From a virus, in IMG/VR virus record IMGVR_UViG_3300034093_004958, positions 1 through 56,483 of that record: a DNA stretch of 56,483 bases. The stretch is one strand, 5' to 3'. Positions 39,458 to 48,023 of this stretch are shown here, piece by piece. The number at the start of each line of letters is the position of its first letter. Position 1 is the stretch's first letter. The translations under genes were made by a program, and so were the position numbers. Under the pieces are notes generated by a model, which saw nothing but the letters and a program-made list of their open reading frames with translations, was not told where the DNA came from and made no database searches.

Positions 39458-39763
39458 ATGGCTGTTTTTACTAATTATAAAAAATATTTAGATAGAGTAG
39501 AAAATCAAACAAATTTGGATAATTGGGGATTTGATAATAATTCTATCTACAGAATATTTGAATTTAAAGATTTTAATAAAGCTATATTATTTGTAAATGC
39601 TGTAGCTGATTTTGCAGAAGAAATTCAACATCATCCTGACATATTGATATACGATTACAAGTATGTCAAGGTTTTTTTAAAATCTCATGAAGAAAACAAG
39701 GTAACTGAAAAGGACTACAAATCAGCACATCTTATAGATAATATATATAACACGACATTTTAA
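39458..39763 (+). CDS. pterin-4a-carbinolamine dehydratase
   Basis: A 101-residue protein of the PCD/DCoH family. Visible: WGFDNNSIYRIFEFKDF, then AILFVNAVADFAEEIQHHPD, then VKVFLKSHEENKVTEKDYKS. The HHPD pair and the later His in KSHEE are the active-site residues. The enzyme dehydrates 4a-hydroxy-tetrahydropterin, recycling the cofactor of aromatic amino acid hydroxylases. I chose the ATG at 39458; an ORF from 39392 adds a hydrophobic stretch that does not belong to the family. No hydroxylase is in the window. Confidence 0.85.
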   Translation: MAVFTNYKKYLDRVENQTNLDNWGFDNNSIYRIFEFKDFNKAILFVNAVADFAEEIQHHPDILIYDYKYVKVFLKSHEENKVTEKDYKSAHLIDNIYNTTF

Positions 39764-39852
39764 TAACCTTCATTATCCAATTTAAGTTTAAACGGACTGA
39801 ATTATAGTTATGCATTTAACTATAATATCTGTCATATTTATTTAAAATAATT

Positions 39853-40137
39853 ATGCAAAATATATCTTCTTATTCTTTACATACCGATCTATATCTTATG
39901 GATATTGAAAAATGTCTGTTAGCTCATGGTTTACTAAACGAATTTGAAAATATTGAAAAAAAACATTCAAAAACTATTCAATCTATATCTAGATATCAAC
40001 AAAGTTTTTATAATTCTATAAGTTATAGTAATAAAGCTCTAAATAATAAAATAACTATGGATTGTAATATAGAATATAGTAAAGAATTAATTGATAGAGT
40101 TTTTGATATAAAAAGAAAACTATATAGAGGTCTTTAA
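39853..40137 (+). CDS. hypothetical protein, 94 aa
   Basis: Not recognised. A 94-residue helical protein: MQNISSYSLHTDLYLMDIEK and later YSKELIDRVFDIKRKLYRGL, rich in Ser, Tyr and Ile. It is 12 nt upstream of the SLOG gene and so in its operon. No signal or membrane segment. Confidence 0.6.
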   Translation: MQNISSYSLHTDLYLMDIEKCLLAHGLLNEFENIEKKHSKTIQSISRYQQSFYNSISYSNKALNNKITMDCNIEYSKELIDRVFDIKRKLYRGL

Positions 40138-40149
40138 CATTAATATTTT

Positions 40150-40578
40150 ATGATACATTTAGAAAATAATTCAAACATATATCTCAATTTAGGAGTAGTA
40201 GGAAGTCGAACATTTATAGATAGAGACTTAATATTCGCATGGCTATGTAGAGTTAATAAGGATTTAGGCCCATTCGATAAAATTATTACTGGTGATTCAC
40301 AGGGTGCAGATTTAATAGCTGAGTCATGGGCAAAAGACAAAAATATAGAAACCAAAATATGCTATGCTGATTGGACTACATTAGGAACAAAAGCAAGCTT
40401 TTTAAGAAATATTTCAATTATAGATAATTCAGATTTTGTTATAGCATTTTGGGATGGAGATTCTAAAGGTACTGCTCATGCTATAAGAGTTACTCGAATG
40501 GAAAATAAACCTTTATTGGTAATTTCAAAAAATGGTTCTAATTATGAATTATTATCTACTATTAGATTTTTAGATTAA
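40150..40578 (+). CDS. SLOG-fold protein (DUF2493 / YspA-like)
   Basis: A 142-residue Rossmann-like protein with VVGSRTFIDRDLIFAW at the N-terminus, IITGDSQGADLIAESWAKD, then DFVIAFWDGDSKGTAHAIRV. The GSR and GADxxAExWA motifs are those of the SLOG (DprA/LOG-related) DUF2493 family, which is thought to bind nucleotides or their derivatives. It occurs in T4-like phages and near defence genes. The next gene, dCMP deaminase, starts 12 nt after its stop. Confidence 0.8.
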   Translation: MIHLENNSNIYLNLGVVGSRTFIDRDLIFAWLCRVNKDLGPFDKIITGDSQGADLIAESWAKDKNIETKICYADWTTLGTKASFLRNISIIDNSDFVIAFWDGDSKGTAHAIRVTRMENKPLLVISKNGSNYELLSTIRFLD

Positions 40579-40590
40579 TTTTTAAATTAT

Positions 40591-41019
40591 ATGAATGATA
40601 CAAGACCAAGTTGGGAAGAATACTTTTTAGATATAGCCGAAAAAGTTTCAACAAGATCTACTTGTTTGCGATTAAAAGTTGGATGTGTTCTCGTAGCCGA
40701 AGATAATAAAATATTATCTACTGGATATAATGGGTCTCCAAAAGGTATGCCTCATTGTTTAGATGAAGGATGCTTAAAGAATGAAGAAGGAAGATGTATT
40801 AGGACCGTTCATGCTGAAATAAATGCTATTTTATCTGTAGATTCACATTTAAGAAGAAATAGTACTTTATTTTGTACACATGAACCATGTGAGCATTGTA
40901 CCAAATCTATAATACAAGCTGGCATCATAAAGGTAGTATATGAACATCCTTACCCTAATATAGTTAATAAGTTTTTTAGTACATATATCAAGTGGATACA
41001 CTATAAAAAAAGGAGCTAA
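40591..41019 (+). CDS. deoxycytidylate (dCMP) deaminase
   Basis: A 142-residue protein with the zinc deaminase signature: TVHAEINAI (HAE) and THEPCEHCTKSIIQAG (PCxxC). STGYNGSPKGMPHC and a GCLKNEEGRCIR loop are typical of dCMP deaminase, which gives dUMP for dTMP synthesis. It is an ordinary gene in T4-like phages. The SLOG and PCD genes lie upstream, and a bidirectional terminator follows, shared with clpC. Confidence 0.95.
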   Translation: MNDTRPSWEEYFLDIAEKVSTRSTCLRLKVGCVLVAEDNKILSTGYNGSPKGMPHCLDEGCLKNEEGRCIRTVHAEINAILSVDSHLRRNSTLFCTHEPCEHCTKSIIQAGIIKVVYEHPYPNIVNKFFSTYIKWIHYKKRS

Positions 41020-41035
41020 TATTTAGCTCCTTTTT
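41007..41035. terminator. bidirectional terminator
   Basis: Stem AAAAAGGAGCTAA / TTAGCTCCTTTTT with a 3-nt loop between the convergent dCMP deaminase and clpC genes; T tracts on both strands. Confidence 0.9.
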
Positions 41036-41038
41036 AGT

Positions 41039-43522
41039 TTATGCTTCTATTTCTAAGTTAGTATTATAAGTGAAGATCAGTTTATCAAGTTTTTTATCAA
41101 CTTTTATTTTCACTTCAGAACCATCTTTAATTAAGCCAGACAGTAATTCTTCAGATAATGGATCTTCTAGATATTTTTGAATGCTTCTTCGTAATGGACG
41201 TGCACCATATTTTTCATCAAATCCTTTATCTACTAAAAACTCCTTACATGTTTTAGAAATATTTAACGTTATATGTTTATCAGATAAACGACTTTCTAAT
41301 TTTTGGAGTTGAATATTTAAGATACTTATCATATCTTCTTTTTTTAACTTTTTAAAATAAACAATACCATCAAGACGATTGATGAATTCTGGAGAGAACA
41401 TAGTTTTTATAGCTGAATCTATTGTTTCTATAATATGCGATTCATCACTAGTATCTTTATTAATAGAAAAACCTAAACTTCCACCAGCTTTAATATCTCT
41501 TTGTCCAATATTAGATGTCATTATTAGTATTGTGTTTCTAAAATCTACTTTTCTTCCTAATCCATCAGTAAGATGACCATCATCAAATACTTGAAGTAAT
41601 GTATTTAAAGCATCTGGATGTGCCTTTTCTACTTCATCTAATAAAACTACGCTAAAAGGTTTTCTTCGAACTTTTTCAGTTAATTGACCACCTTCTTCGT
41701 AACCTATATAGCCTGGAGGAGCTCCAATTAATTTACTTACAGAAAATTTTTCCATATATTCAGACATGTCTACTCTAATTAAAGAATTTTCACTATCAAA
41801 TAAATGTTTAGCTAATGTTTTAGCAAGCTCTGTTTTACCTACACCAGTTGGACCAGTAAATAGAAATACTCCAGTTGGTCTAGAAGGATCTTTAAGACCT
41901 GATCTTGATCTTCTGATTGATTTTGCTAAAATATCTATCGCTTCATTTTGACCTATAACGTATTTCTTTAATTCATTATTAATGTTCATAAGTTTTTTTG
42001 CTTCATCTTCAGATACCTTTGTAACAGGAATACCAGTCATTATAGAAATTACTTTTGCTACATCTTCCTCAGTTACAATTTGTTGATTATCATCTAAAGA
42101 TTTTTCCCATGAAAATTTTATTGCTTCTAAATCTACCTGTATATTCCTTTCTCTATCACGAAGTTTAGCAGCTTCTTCAAAATTTTGATTTCTTATAGCC
42201 TGATTTTTTTCAATACTAATTTCACCTAATTCTTGTTCTAATGACAAAATTTCTTTTGGCACTTCGATATTTGATAATCTAACTCTAGCCCCAGATTCAT
42301 CTAGTACATCAAATGCTTTATCTGGAAAGAATCTATCAGTAATATATCGTTCAGATAATTTTACACAAGCTTTGATAGCATCGTCAGTGTATTTTACACC
42401 ATGATGCTTTTCATATTTATCTTTCACATTAGTAATAATTTCTAATGTTTCTTCTCTAGTAGGAGCTTCTATAATTATTTTTTGAAATCTTCTATCTAAA
42501 GCACCATCCTTTTCAATATGTTCTCTATATTCATTGAGTGTTGATGCACCAATACATTGAATCTCACCTCTAGCTAAAGCTGGTTTTAACATATTAGCAG
42601 CATCTAAAGAACCAGAAGCACCACCAGCACCAACAAGAGTATGTAATTCATCAATAAATAATATTATATCTTCATTTTTTTCAAGTTCTTGAACAACAGA
42701 CTTCATACGTTCTTCAAATTGTCCTCTATATTTAGTCCCTGCAACCATTGATCCCAAGTCTAAAGAAATAACACGTTTGTTCATTAAAGCTCTTGGAACT
42801 TTTCTTTCAATTATTTTTAAAGCTAAACCTTCAACTATTGCTGTTTTACCAACACCAGGTTCACCTATTAAAACAGGGTTATTCTTTTTTCTTCTTGCAA
42901 TAACTTGTACAACTCTTTCAATCTCATTAATTCTACCAATTACTGGATCTAATTTTCCTTCTGCCGCTAACTTTGTTAAATCTCTTCCAAAATTATCTAA
43001 AACTGGAGTTTTGGTTTTAGTTGTAGTATTAGGTTTAGGTTTTTTTAATGCAGATCTGTTTATGGTTGAAGATAATGTTTCATCATCATTGTTAATGTAT
43101 AAATCTAATTCTTTTCTAAATGTATCATAATTTATATCTTGAGCGTGCAAAGATTTGGAAGCTTCATTCTCCTCATCTCTCAAAATAGATAGTATTAAAT
43201 GTTCACTTCCTATTTTCTCAGATTTGTACAATTTAGATTCTAAATAAGTTACCTTTAATACTTTTTCAGCTGTTTTTGAAACAGATAAATTTGTCGTTTG
43301 GATTGAAACTTTACTTGTATCTAATTCTTTAACAATTGATTTTTGTAATTGTTTTAAATCTGTATTAAGAGATTTTAGTACTTCAATTCCTATACCTTCA
43401 TTACGTTTTAAAACACCTAATAGTAGATGTCCTATCTGAATGGTATCATGTCCTAATCTCATTGCTTCTTCTCTTGAATTTCTAATGACTTCTTGAAGTC
43501 CTTCCGAGAAATTTGCTTCCAT
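41039..43522 (-). CDS. clpC: ClpC-type AAA+ protease ATPase
   Basis: An 827-residue Clp/Hsp100 ATPase of normal length. The N-domain starts [20 protein letters not shown] with [16 protein letters not shown]1 has Walker [10 protein letters not shown] and [14 protein letters not shown]-like middle segment ([18 protein letters not shown]) marks ClpC rather than ClpB. D2 has GPTGVGKTE and [12 protein letters not shown], and the loop SLGFSIN, matching the LGF motif through which ClpC docks on ClpP. It unfolds proteins and feeds them to ClpP. The phage clpP is 76 nt upstream on the same strand. A TTGATATATAAAATTT motif lies 45-60 nt upstream of the start. Confidence 0.93.
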   Translation of the reverse strand: MEANFSEGLQEVIRNSREEAMRLGHDTIQIGHLLLGVLKRNEGIGIEVLKSLNTDLKQLQKSIVKELDTSKVSIQTTNLSVSKTAEKVLKVTYLESKLYKSEKIGSEHLILSILRDEENEASKSLHAQDINYDTFRKELDLYINNDDETLSSTINRSALKKPKPNTTTKTKTPVLDNFGRDLTKLAAEGKLDPVIGRINEIERVVQVIARRKKNNPVLIGEPGVGKTAIVEGLALKIIERKVPRALMNKRVISLDLGSMVAGTKYRGQFEERMKSVVQELEKNEDIILFIDELHTLVGAGGASGSLDAANMLKPALARGEIQCIGASTLNEYREHIEKDGALDRRFQKIIIEAPTREETLEIITNVKDKYEKHHGVKYTDDAIKACVKLSERYITDRFFPDKAFDVLDESGARVRLSNIEVPKEILSLEQELGEISIEKNQAIRNQNFEEAAKLRDRERNIQVDLEAIKFSWEKSLDDNQQIVTEEDVAKVISIMTGIPVTKVSEDEAKKLMNINNELKKYVIGQNEAIDILAKSIRRSRSGLKDPSRPTGVFLFTGPTGVGKTELAKTLAKHLFDSENSLIRVDMSEYMEKFSVSKLIGAPPGYIGYEEGGQLTEKVRRKPFSVVLLDEVEKAHPDALNTLLQVFDDGHLTDGLGRKVDFRNTILIMTSNIGQRDIKAGGSLGFSINKDTSDESHIIETIDSAIKTMFSPEFINRLDGIVYFKKLKKEDMISILNIQLQKLESRLSDKHITLNISKTCKEFLVDKGFDEKYGARPLRRSIQKYLEDPLSEELLSGLIKDGSEVKIKVDKKLDKLIFTYNTNLEIEA

Positions 43523-43563
43523 ATATGTTCCTTTTTGTTCTAGTTATTGGTAGTATCTTTTCT

Positions 43564-43580
43564 AAATTTTATATATCAAT
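43564..43580 (-). promoter_or_regulatory. phage-type promoter motif (ATTGATATATAAAATTT)
   Basis: On the minus strand between the stop of clpP and the start of clpC; variant of the recurrent TTTGATATATA motif. It could give clpC its own message. Confidence 0.5.
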
Positions 43581-43598
43581 TGTAATACACTACAATTG

Positions 43599-44237
43599 CT
43601 ATAGAATTTTATCTATGATACCATAATTTAATGCTTCCTCAGAAGACATCCAATTGTCTCTGTCTGCATCTTTCATAATTTTTTCAACACTCTGACCTGT
43701 ATGCTTTGAAATTACACTATATAAACTTTCTCGAATTTTAATCATTTCTCTTGTATAAATTTCTATATCTGATGCTTGACCTTGTGTACCACCTAAAGGC
43801 TGATGCATCATAACTCTTGAATGTGGCAAGGCATATCTTTTCCCCTTTGCTCCTGCGGTCAAAATCACTTGACCCATAGAAGCTGCCATACCAACACATA
43901 TCGTCGATACATCAGGCTTTATGTATTGCATAGTATCATATATAGCCATACCTGCACTAACACTGCCTCCTGGTGAATTTACATAAAGATGTATGTCTTT
44001 ATTAGGATCTTCAGACTGTAAAAATAAAAGTTGGGCTATAATTATGGAAGAAGCATAATCATCAATACCACTACCCAAATAAATAATTCGATCTTTTAAT
44101 AATCTTGAGAAGATATCATATGATCGTTCTCCTCGTGAACTTTGTTCAATTACGTAAGGAATTAAATGAGATTTCATATTTTCTTTTAAAAATGAATAAT
44201 CAACTTTAGTTATAACCTTTTTATTATAAAATTGCAA
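43599..44237 (-). CDS. clpP: ATP-dependent Clp protease proteolytic subunit
   Basis: A 212-residue serine protease with all catalytic residues in place: Ser120 in VGMAASMGQ, His145 in [11 protein letters not shown] and Asp194 in [27 protein letters not shown] and RYALPHSRV are family motifs. It forms tetradecameric degradation chambers in the cytoplasm with ClpC or ClpX. The N-terminal 30 residues ([20 protein letters not shown]) replace the usual propeptide. It sits beside clpC and the tmRNA. GMAASM in place of the usual GQAASM is a small change by the active serine. Confidence 0.95.
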   Translation of the reverse strand: MQFYNKKVITKVDYSFLKENMKSHLIPYVIEQSSRGERSYDIFSRLLKDRIIYLGSGIDDYASSIIIAQLLFLQSEDPNKDIHLYVNSPGGSVSAGMAIYDTMQYIKPDVSTICVGMAASMGQVILTAGAKGKRYALPHSRVMMHQPLGGTQGQASDIEIYTREMIKIRESLYSVISKHTGQSVEKIMKDADRDNWMSSEEALNYGIIDKIL

Positions 44238-44331
44238 TTAGTTCAAACTAATAAGAAAATGTTTTAATTAATCAATTATGATATATCGTATACATAATAA
44301 AAAATATATAGGTTAAATTTAACTTTGTAAC

Positions 44332-44727
44332 ATGATTACAATTGTATCCATCCATTGGGATGTAAGAAATAAAGGATGGGTAATAGATTCAGATAAATGT
44401 AAGATCAAGTCTAATAAAAAAAATATTGTTGAAATTTCTATTTCTGGTGTTCGTAAAAATATATTCATACATAAAGACATATTTAAATATCTAGAAATAT
44501 TCTACCCTACAGAATATAATAGTAATGATTATAGTAATATAGATTGGGCTGCTTATTCATTGAGGGATTGTATATTCTTTATAGAAAATACTCAGGATTT
44601 AAAAAAAGGGTTATGTTATTTCTATCGAAATTTGGAAAAGGTAGAAATAAATGAAGAACTTAATGGAAATAAAATAGATTATTTTATAGATAGATCATCA
44701 TTTTCTCATGGATTTTTTATTTCTTAA
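44332..44727 (+). CDS. hypothetical protein, 131 aa
   Basis: Not recognised. A 131-residue soluble protein, MITIVSIHWDVRNKGWVIDS, with strands in the first half and aromatic Asp/Asn-rich helices after. It lies between the divergently transcribed clpP and the tmRNA. Because of the position it may serve the same module, for example as an adaptor, but the sequence gives no direct support. A motif TATGATATATCG is 50 nt upstream. Confidence 0.55.
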   Translation: MITIVSIHWDVRNKGWVIDSDKCKIKSNKKNIVEISISGVRKNIFIHKDIFKYLEIFYPTEYNSNDYSNIDWAAYSLRDCIFFIENTQDLKKGLCYFYRNLEKVEINEELNGNKIDYFIDRSSFSHGFFIS

Positions 44728-44784
44728 ATTATTTTAATAAATAATTTGAACTTTTCAAAATAATTTACTATATTGATAATAAAT

Positions 44785-45173
44785 GGGGGTGTCATTGGTT
44801 TCGATTAGCTTTTGACGCATCAAGAAGCAACCCGTGCTGATACTCGGTGGAGCACGATAATACAACTGAGTAATTTATAAATGGCAAAAACACACATATT
44901 TTCAATCATTATCCAATGGTTGAAGTATCTCAGAACCAATACGCAATAGCGGCTTGATTCCGAGTGATATAATTTGCGGTCGTTCTCATTATATCACTCG
45001 TCGCTTATAACGACATATATCATAAGAAGCTTTCGTTTTATGAAGAACTTTAGAAAGCACAGTTGCTATCGGCTGCTCTTTGCCTAAATAGATAACTTAT
45101 TATAAAAGAGATATGGTTGTAGTGTTCTAATAACTTGGAAGTTAAGACAGGGGTTCGATTCCCCTCACCTCCA
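44785..45173 (+). ncRNA. ssrA: transfer-messenger RNA (tmRNA)
   Basis: A one-piece tmRNA of about 389 nt. The acceptor stem pairs GGGGGTG (44785-44791) with CACCTCC (45166-45172), discriminator A at 45173; CCA is not encoded. The T arm is AGGGGTTCGATTCCCCT. Pseudoknot PK1 is clear: CGTGCT (44833-44838) with AGCACG (44851-44856), and CTCGGT (44843-44848) with ACTGAG (44865-44870). The tag frame runs from a GGC resume codon at 44883 to TGA at 44955-44957 and codes GKNTHIF...QNQYAIAA, 24 residues. A 13-bp hairpin (CGAGTGATATAAT) follows. With SmpB it rescues stalled ribosomes and tags their products for Clp proteases. Confidence 0.95.
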
Positions 45174-45239
45174 CAAATTTATTTTTTATTATCATTTTAT
45201 TTATTATATTTGTATTAACATAATTTTAAAGGTAATAAA

Positions 45240-46043
45240 ATGAATAATTGGAAAACAAAAAGCTCATATGATATTCTTGAAGAATTTTCAAAGATATTAT
45301 CTCATTCATCTTTTGATAAACACGCTCCTACATGGAATCCAAGACTTAATAAAATAACCAGAATTCTTGTTGAGTCTAATATTCCATATGAAACTATCCA
45401 TTATAATGTTCCATTTTATAAAAGGGATTTTACAAATATTTATATTTCTTTTTCAAAGGATTTAAATATTCCAGGGCTTATGTTTTTAGCACATCATGAT
45501 ATTGTAAATGAAGATTCTGAAAATTGTCAGGATAATACTGCATCTATAAGTCATTTGTTAAAATTGGCATTAGACTTAAATGATAATCCTCCTCCTATAC
45601 CTATACATATTGCAATAGTTGATTCAGAAGAACATGTAAATCCATATTGTTGTGGAAGTCAAGTTCTTTCTGAAGATATTAAATGTGGTAAGTTTGGAGA
45701 TATATCCGCTTGTATAAACTTGGAACTAACAGGACTAGGAAAACATATATGGGTAAGTTCGTTTGAAAAATTTGAGGATATATGTGATCCTTATATACAA
45801 TTACTTAATGCAAAAAAAGTCCAAACTCCATATAATGATGCCTTTGTTCTTTCTTTACATGGAATACCTGCAATGTGTATAGGAATTCTTGATGATTATG
45901 ATATAGATGTTGCCTTAAATGGCTATGGTTATCCAAACATTTGGAATTTGTGTCATAGAATGGAAGATACATTTGATAAAATATCTAAAGAAGATATGGA
46001 TGAATTTTATTTTAAACTTTTGAGCATTTGCAATTATGAATGA
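45240..46043 (+). CDS. M28-family zinc aminopeptidase-like protein
   Basis: A 267-residue protein with a set of dizinc peptidase motifs: FLAHHDIVNED, CQDNTASISHLLKLA, IVDSEEHV, INLELTGLG and a C-terminal LCHRMEDTFDKIS. The order H-x-D, D, EE, E and H is that of the M28 (and M20) clan that trims N-terminal residues from peptides. No signal peptide, so it acts in the cytoplasm. It starts 66 nt after the tmRNA. A role in recycling peptides from Clp proteolysis is tempting but inferred. A TATATTTG box at 45205-45212 may be its -7 element. Confidence 0.8.
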   Translation: MNNWKTKSSYDILEEFSKILSHSSFDKHAPTWNPRLNKITRILVESNIPYETIHYNVPFYKRDFTNIYISFSKDLNIPGLMFLAHHDIVNEDSENCQDNTASISHLLKLALDLNDNPPPIPIHIAIVDSEEHVNPYCCGSQVLSEDIKCGKFGDISACINLELTGLGKHIWVSSFEKFEDICDPYIQLLNAKKVQTPYNDAFVLSLHGIPAMCIGILDDYDIDVALNGYGYPNIWNLCHRMEDTFDKISKEDMDEFYFKLLSICNYE

Positions 46044-46227
46044 AGAATATGGAAGAAGAAATTTATCATATAGAAATTTAAAACAACAAAAGATAGAATT
46101 AGATGAATCAAAAATAAATCCAATACTAAAAAAATTAATTCAACGAATGAATCAAGAACATTTCATGGAAGAAGAACCTAATGTTCTTATTAGATTGGAA
46201 GAATATAAAAAAAGGTTTTCTGATTAA
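46036..46227 (+). CDS. small acidic protein, 63 aa
   Basis: A 63-residue helical protein, MNEEYGRRNLSYRNLKQQKI, ending NVLIRLEEYKKRFSD, that overlaps the peptidase stop by 8 nt. This suggests translation coupling and a shared role. Charged at both ends, not recognised. Confidence 0.65.
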   Translation: MNEEYGRRNLSYRNLKQQKIELDESKINPILKKLIQRMNQEHFMEEEPNVLIRLEEYKKRFSD

Positions 46228-46280
46228 AATTTATTTTTAAAAATGATATATAAATTTCACTTAAAAATAAAGTAAGATAT

Positions 46281-46622
46281 ATGACAATTTTTTTAATAAG
46301 CTTTTCTTTAATAATTTTAGTTTCTGCATATTTTTTTATTTCTGATTATTTATTTCTTTTTCAAAAACCTTCTAGTGATTCAGAAAAAGAATCTGTTGAA
46401 ACTTCAAATGAAAAGCAAAATGTTGAATTATATCCAATTCCAGAAGATGTAGAAAGTATTAATTCTACTCATAAAAAAGTTAAAAAGAATAGAAAAGTCA
46501 AAGACAAAGATACTGTTAAAATAAAAAAGAATGAAGTGTTAACGACAGGTACAGATTTCATTCAGAAATCTCAGGAACCCCAAACGGGTAAATCGAGAAG
46601 AGGAAGGAAGAAAAAAAGTTAA
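46281..46622 (+). CDS. membrane-anchored Lys-rich protein, 113 aa
   Basis: A 113-residue protein with one N-terminal hydrophobic helix (TIFLISFSLIILVSAYFFIS) and a long disordered tail rich in Ser, Glu and Lys that ends RRGRKKKS. The positive tail would sit in the cytoplasm or bind nucleic acid at the membrane. Its message is closed by the terminator at 46626. A TGATATATAAATTT motif is 30 nt upstream. Confidence 0.65.
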   Translation: MTIFLISFSLIILVSAYFFISDYLFLFQKPSSDSEKESVETSNEKQNVELYPIPEDVESINSTHKKVKKNRKVKDKDTVKIKKNEVLTTGTDFIQKSQEPQTGKSRRGRKKKS

Positions 46623-46625
46623 ATT

Positions 46626-46650
46626 AAGCCCTGAAATCAGGGCTTTTTAT
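46626..46650 (+). terminator. rho-independent terminator
   Basis: Stem AAGCCCTGA / TCAGGGCTT with a 2-nt loop and T run, 3 nt after the stop. Confidence 0.9.
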
Positions 46651-46726
46651 TTTTATTTCTAAATTGAATGAACAAATATATTATTTTGCATAAAATAATA
46701 TGCACGATCATATTGGTTAAATTACA

Positions 46727-46948
46727 ATGATTACAATTGATGATTTAGAGCGATTAAGTGAAATCGTTAAAATAAAAAAGTTATGTGAAGAGTGTAATAT
46801 TAATTATTCCACTATTATGGCTAAAATAAATAGAAAAACTGAACTTTCTATTAAAGAGAGTGAGTTAATATATACATTTTTACTTGGTAATGGGTTAAAA
46901 TTTCAAGATGTTTCTCACATTAGTATAGAAGAATTAAAAAAATCATAG
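46727..46948 (+). CDS. small helix-turn-helix-like protein, 73 aa
   Basis: A 73-residue protein: MITIDDLERLSEIVKIKKLC, then EECNINYSTIMAKINRKTEL and IKESELIYTFLLGNG. The part CEECNINYSTIMAKI is a plausible turn-recognition helix of an HTH (Cro/C1-like), so it may bind DNA. It is 2 nt upstream of the next gene, making a pair. Confidence 0.6.
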   Translation: MITIDDLERLSEIVKIKKLCEECNINYSTIMAKINRKTELSIKESELIYTFLLGNGLKFQDVSHISIEELKKS

Positions 46949-46950
46949 CT

Positions 46951-47190
46951 ATGAAAATTAGTGAGTTAAGAAAATTTGTAAATGCTATCCCAAAAGAAAT
47001 GGATGATTTTCAAATAATATATAGAAGATTTGAAGATGAAGATGATAATGTATTATTTTTAGATTATCCTCTTATTAGCATATATGTGGATGAAGAAAAT
47101 CAAGAATCTATATTTCTAGATGAAGATGGATGGCACTATTTTAAAACAAATTTATTAATAACTGATGATGAAGAAACTGATGAAGAATAA
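46951..47190 (+). CDS. small acidic protein, 79 aa
   Basis: A 79-residue strongly acidic protein, MKISELRKFVNAIPKEMDDF, ending DDEETDEE. The first 20 residues (ISELRKFVNAIPKEMDDFQI) recall a short alpha/beta unit frequent in small phage proteins. It may pair with the upstream HTH-like protein. Its end overlaps the next small ORF by 11 nt. Confidence 0.6.
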   Translation: MKISELRKFVNAIPKEMDDFQIIYRRFEDEDDNVLFLDYPLISIYVDEENQESIFLDEDGWHYFKTNLLITDDEETDEE

Positions 47191-47281
47191 AATATTTCCA
47201 GAATATCATTGTACTGAAGATAATATAATGTTTATATCTATTTCAATTTGTATCATTTTTTTAGTAGGTTCTTTTTTATGA
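47180..47281 (+). CDS. 33-aa membrane peptide, overlapping both neighbours
   Basis: A 33-codon ORF: MKNKIFPEYHCTEDNIMFIS followed by a hydrophobic ISICIIFLVGSFL. Its start overlaps the acidic gene by 11 nt and its TGA overlaps the next ATG (ATGA), a classic coupled arrangement. It has a short N-terminal polar part, a membrane helix and no C-terminal tail. Confidence 0.55.
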   Translation: MKNKIFPEYHCTEDNIMFISISICIIFLVGSFL

Positions 47282-47457
47282 AAGAAATATTTTTTTTAAT
47301 TATTATTATACTCAATCTCATTTCAATTTATTTTATTTCTAACACATTATGTTCTTATTGGAAATTTTTATTGCCTAAAAGAAAATATACGTATGTATCA
47401 CTTCTACTTTTTTTATTATTATTTTTATTTCTTTTTGTTTTATATGTAAAAAAATAG
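47278..47457 (+). CDS. two-helix small membrane protein, 59 aa
   Basis: A 59-residue protein with two membrane helices (FFLIIIILNLISIYFISNTL; VSLLLFLLLFLFLFVLYV) and a basic connecting loop (KFLLPKRKYT). I used the ATG at 47278, coupled to the preceding stop, rather than an upstream start at 47248 that lies inside the other ORF. Size and topology are like a class II holin, but no lysis enzyme is nearby. Confidence 0.6.
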   Translation: MKEIFFLIIIILNLISIYFISNTLCSYWKFLLPKRKYTYVSLLLFLLLFLFLFVLYVKK

Positions 47458-47558
47458 TTTAACTTAGATATATAGATTTCTATATACTAAAGATTTAAGA
47501 TATTTAGAATGTTTTAATACTTTATAAATAATAACTATTTTTAAAATTACTATTTCTT

Positions 47559-47936
47559 ATGGTTGCATTAGCAGCTTCTGAATTCTATGAAGATAGAACA
47601 AATGTAGATGAAATGATTCGAGTCATATCAGATTCCACAGAAAGGATTGAGATAATTAGAACTAACTTTGAAACTTTATTAAATGATATGTATGATAATA
47701 TGATTGAAAAAGATCAAAACTTTGTCTACATACTTTCTCAGAAGTTTAAAAAACAAATAGAAAACCTACCTGATTATAGAGATTTATATACAATTTTAGT
47801 TGAAATAGATCTTAATACTTCCAAGCTTAAAACAACTCAAGATTCTTTTACCTTAATAGAAATATGTCAAGAGCATAAAGTTATTTTTGAAGAATACATA
47901 GACCTTCAGAAAATTTTTATCAATTTATACAACTAA
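47559..47936 (+). CDS. helical hypothetical protein, 125 aa
   Basis: A 125-residue acidic, all-helical protein, MVALAASEFYEDRTNVDEMI, with long amphipathic helices. Not recognised. It opens the group of genes that runs into the spike protein, and could be a chaperone or structural subunit of the baseplate. A TAGATATATAG motif is about 90 nt upstream. Confidence 0.55.
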   Translation: MVALAASEFYEDRTNVDEMIRVISDSTERIEIIRTNFETLLNDMYDNMIEKDQNFVYILSQKFKKQIENLPDYRDLYTILVEIDLNTSKLKTTQDSFTLIEICQEHKVIFEEYIDLQKIFINLYN

Positions 47937-48023
47937 CCTCTCTTCTTAACACTGTTATAGCTATTTATTTTTCTAAAATTAAAACTTTTAGATATATAAA
48001 GTAATAAATAAATTTCAACTGCT

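Noticed and set aside
41379-43130. Three plus-strand ORFs across the clpC region
   Set aside because: They are antisense shadows of the conserved AAA+ domains.
45121-45173. A tRNA-like 3' half (GGTTCGATTCCCCTC...) suggesting a tRNA gene
   Set aside because: The matching 5' acceptor strand is at 44785 and the whole element folds as a tmRNA with PK1 and a tag frame.
47278-47457. Firm holin assignment
   Set aside because: Two membrane helices and small size are suggestive, but no endolysin or spanin is adjacent.
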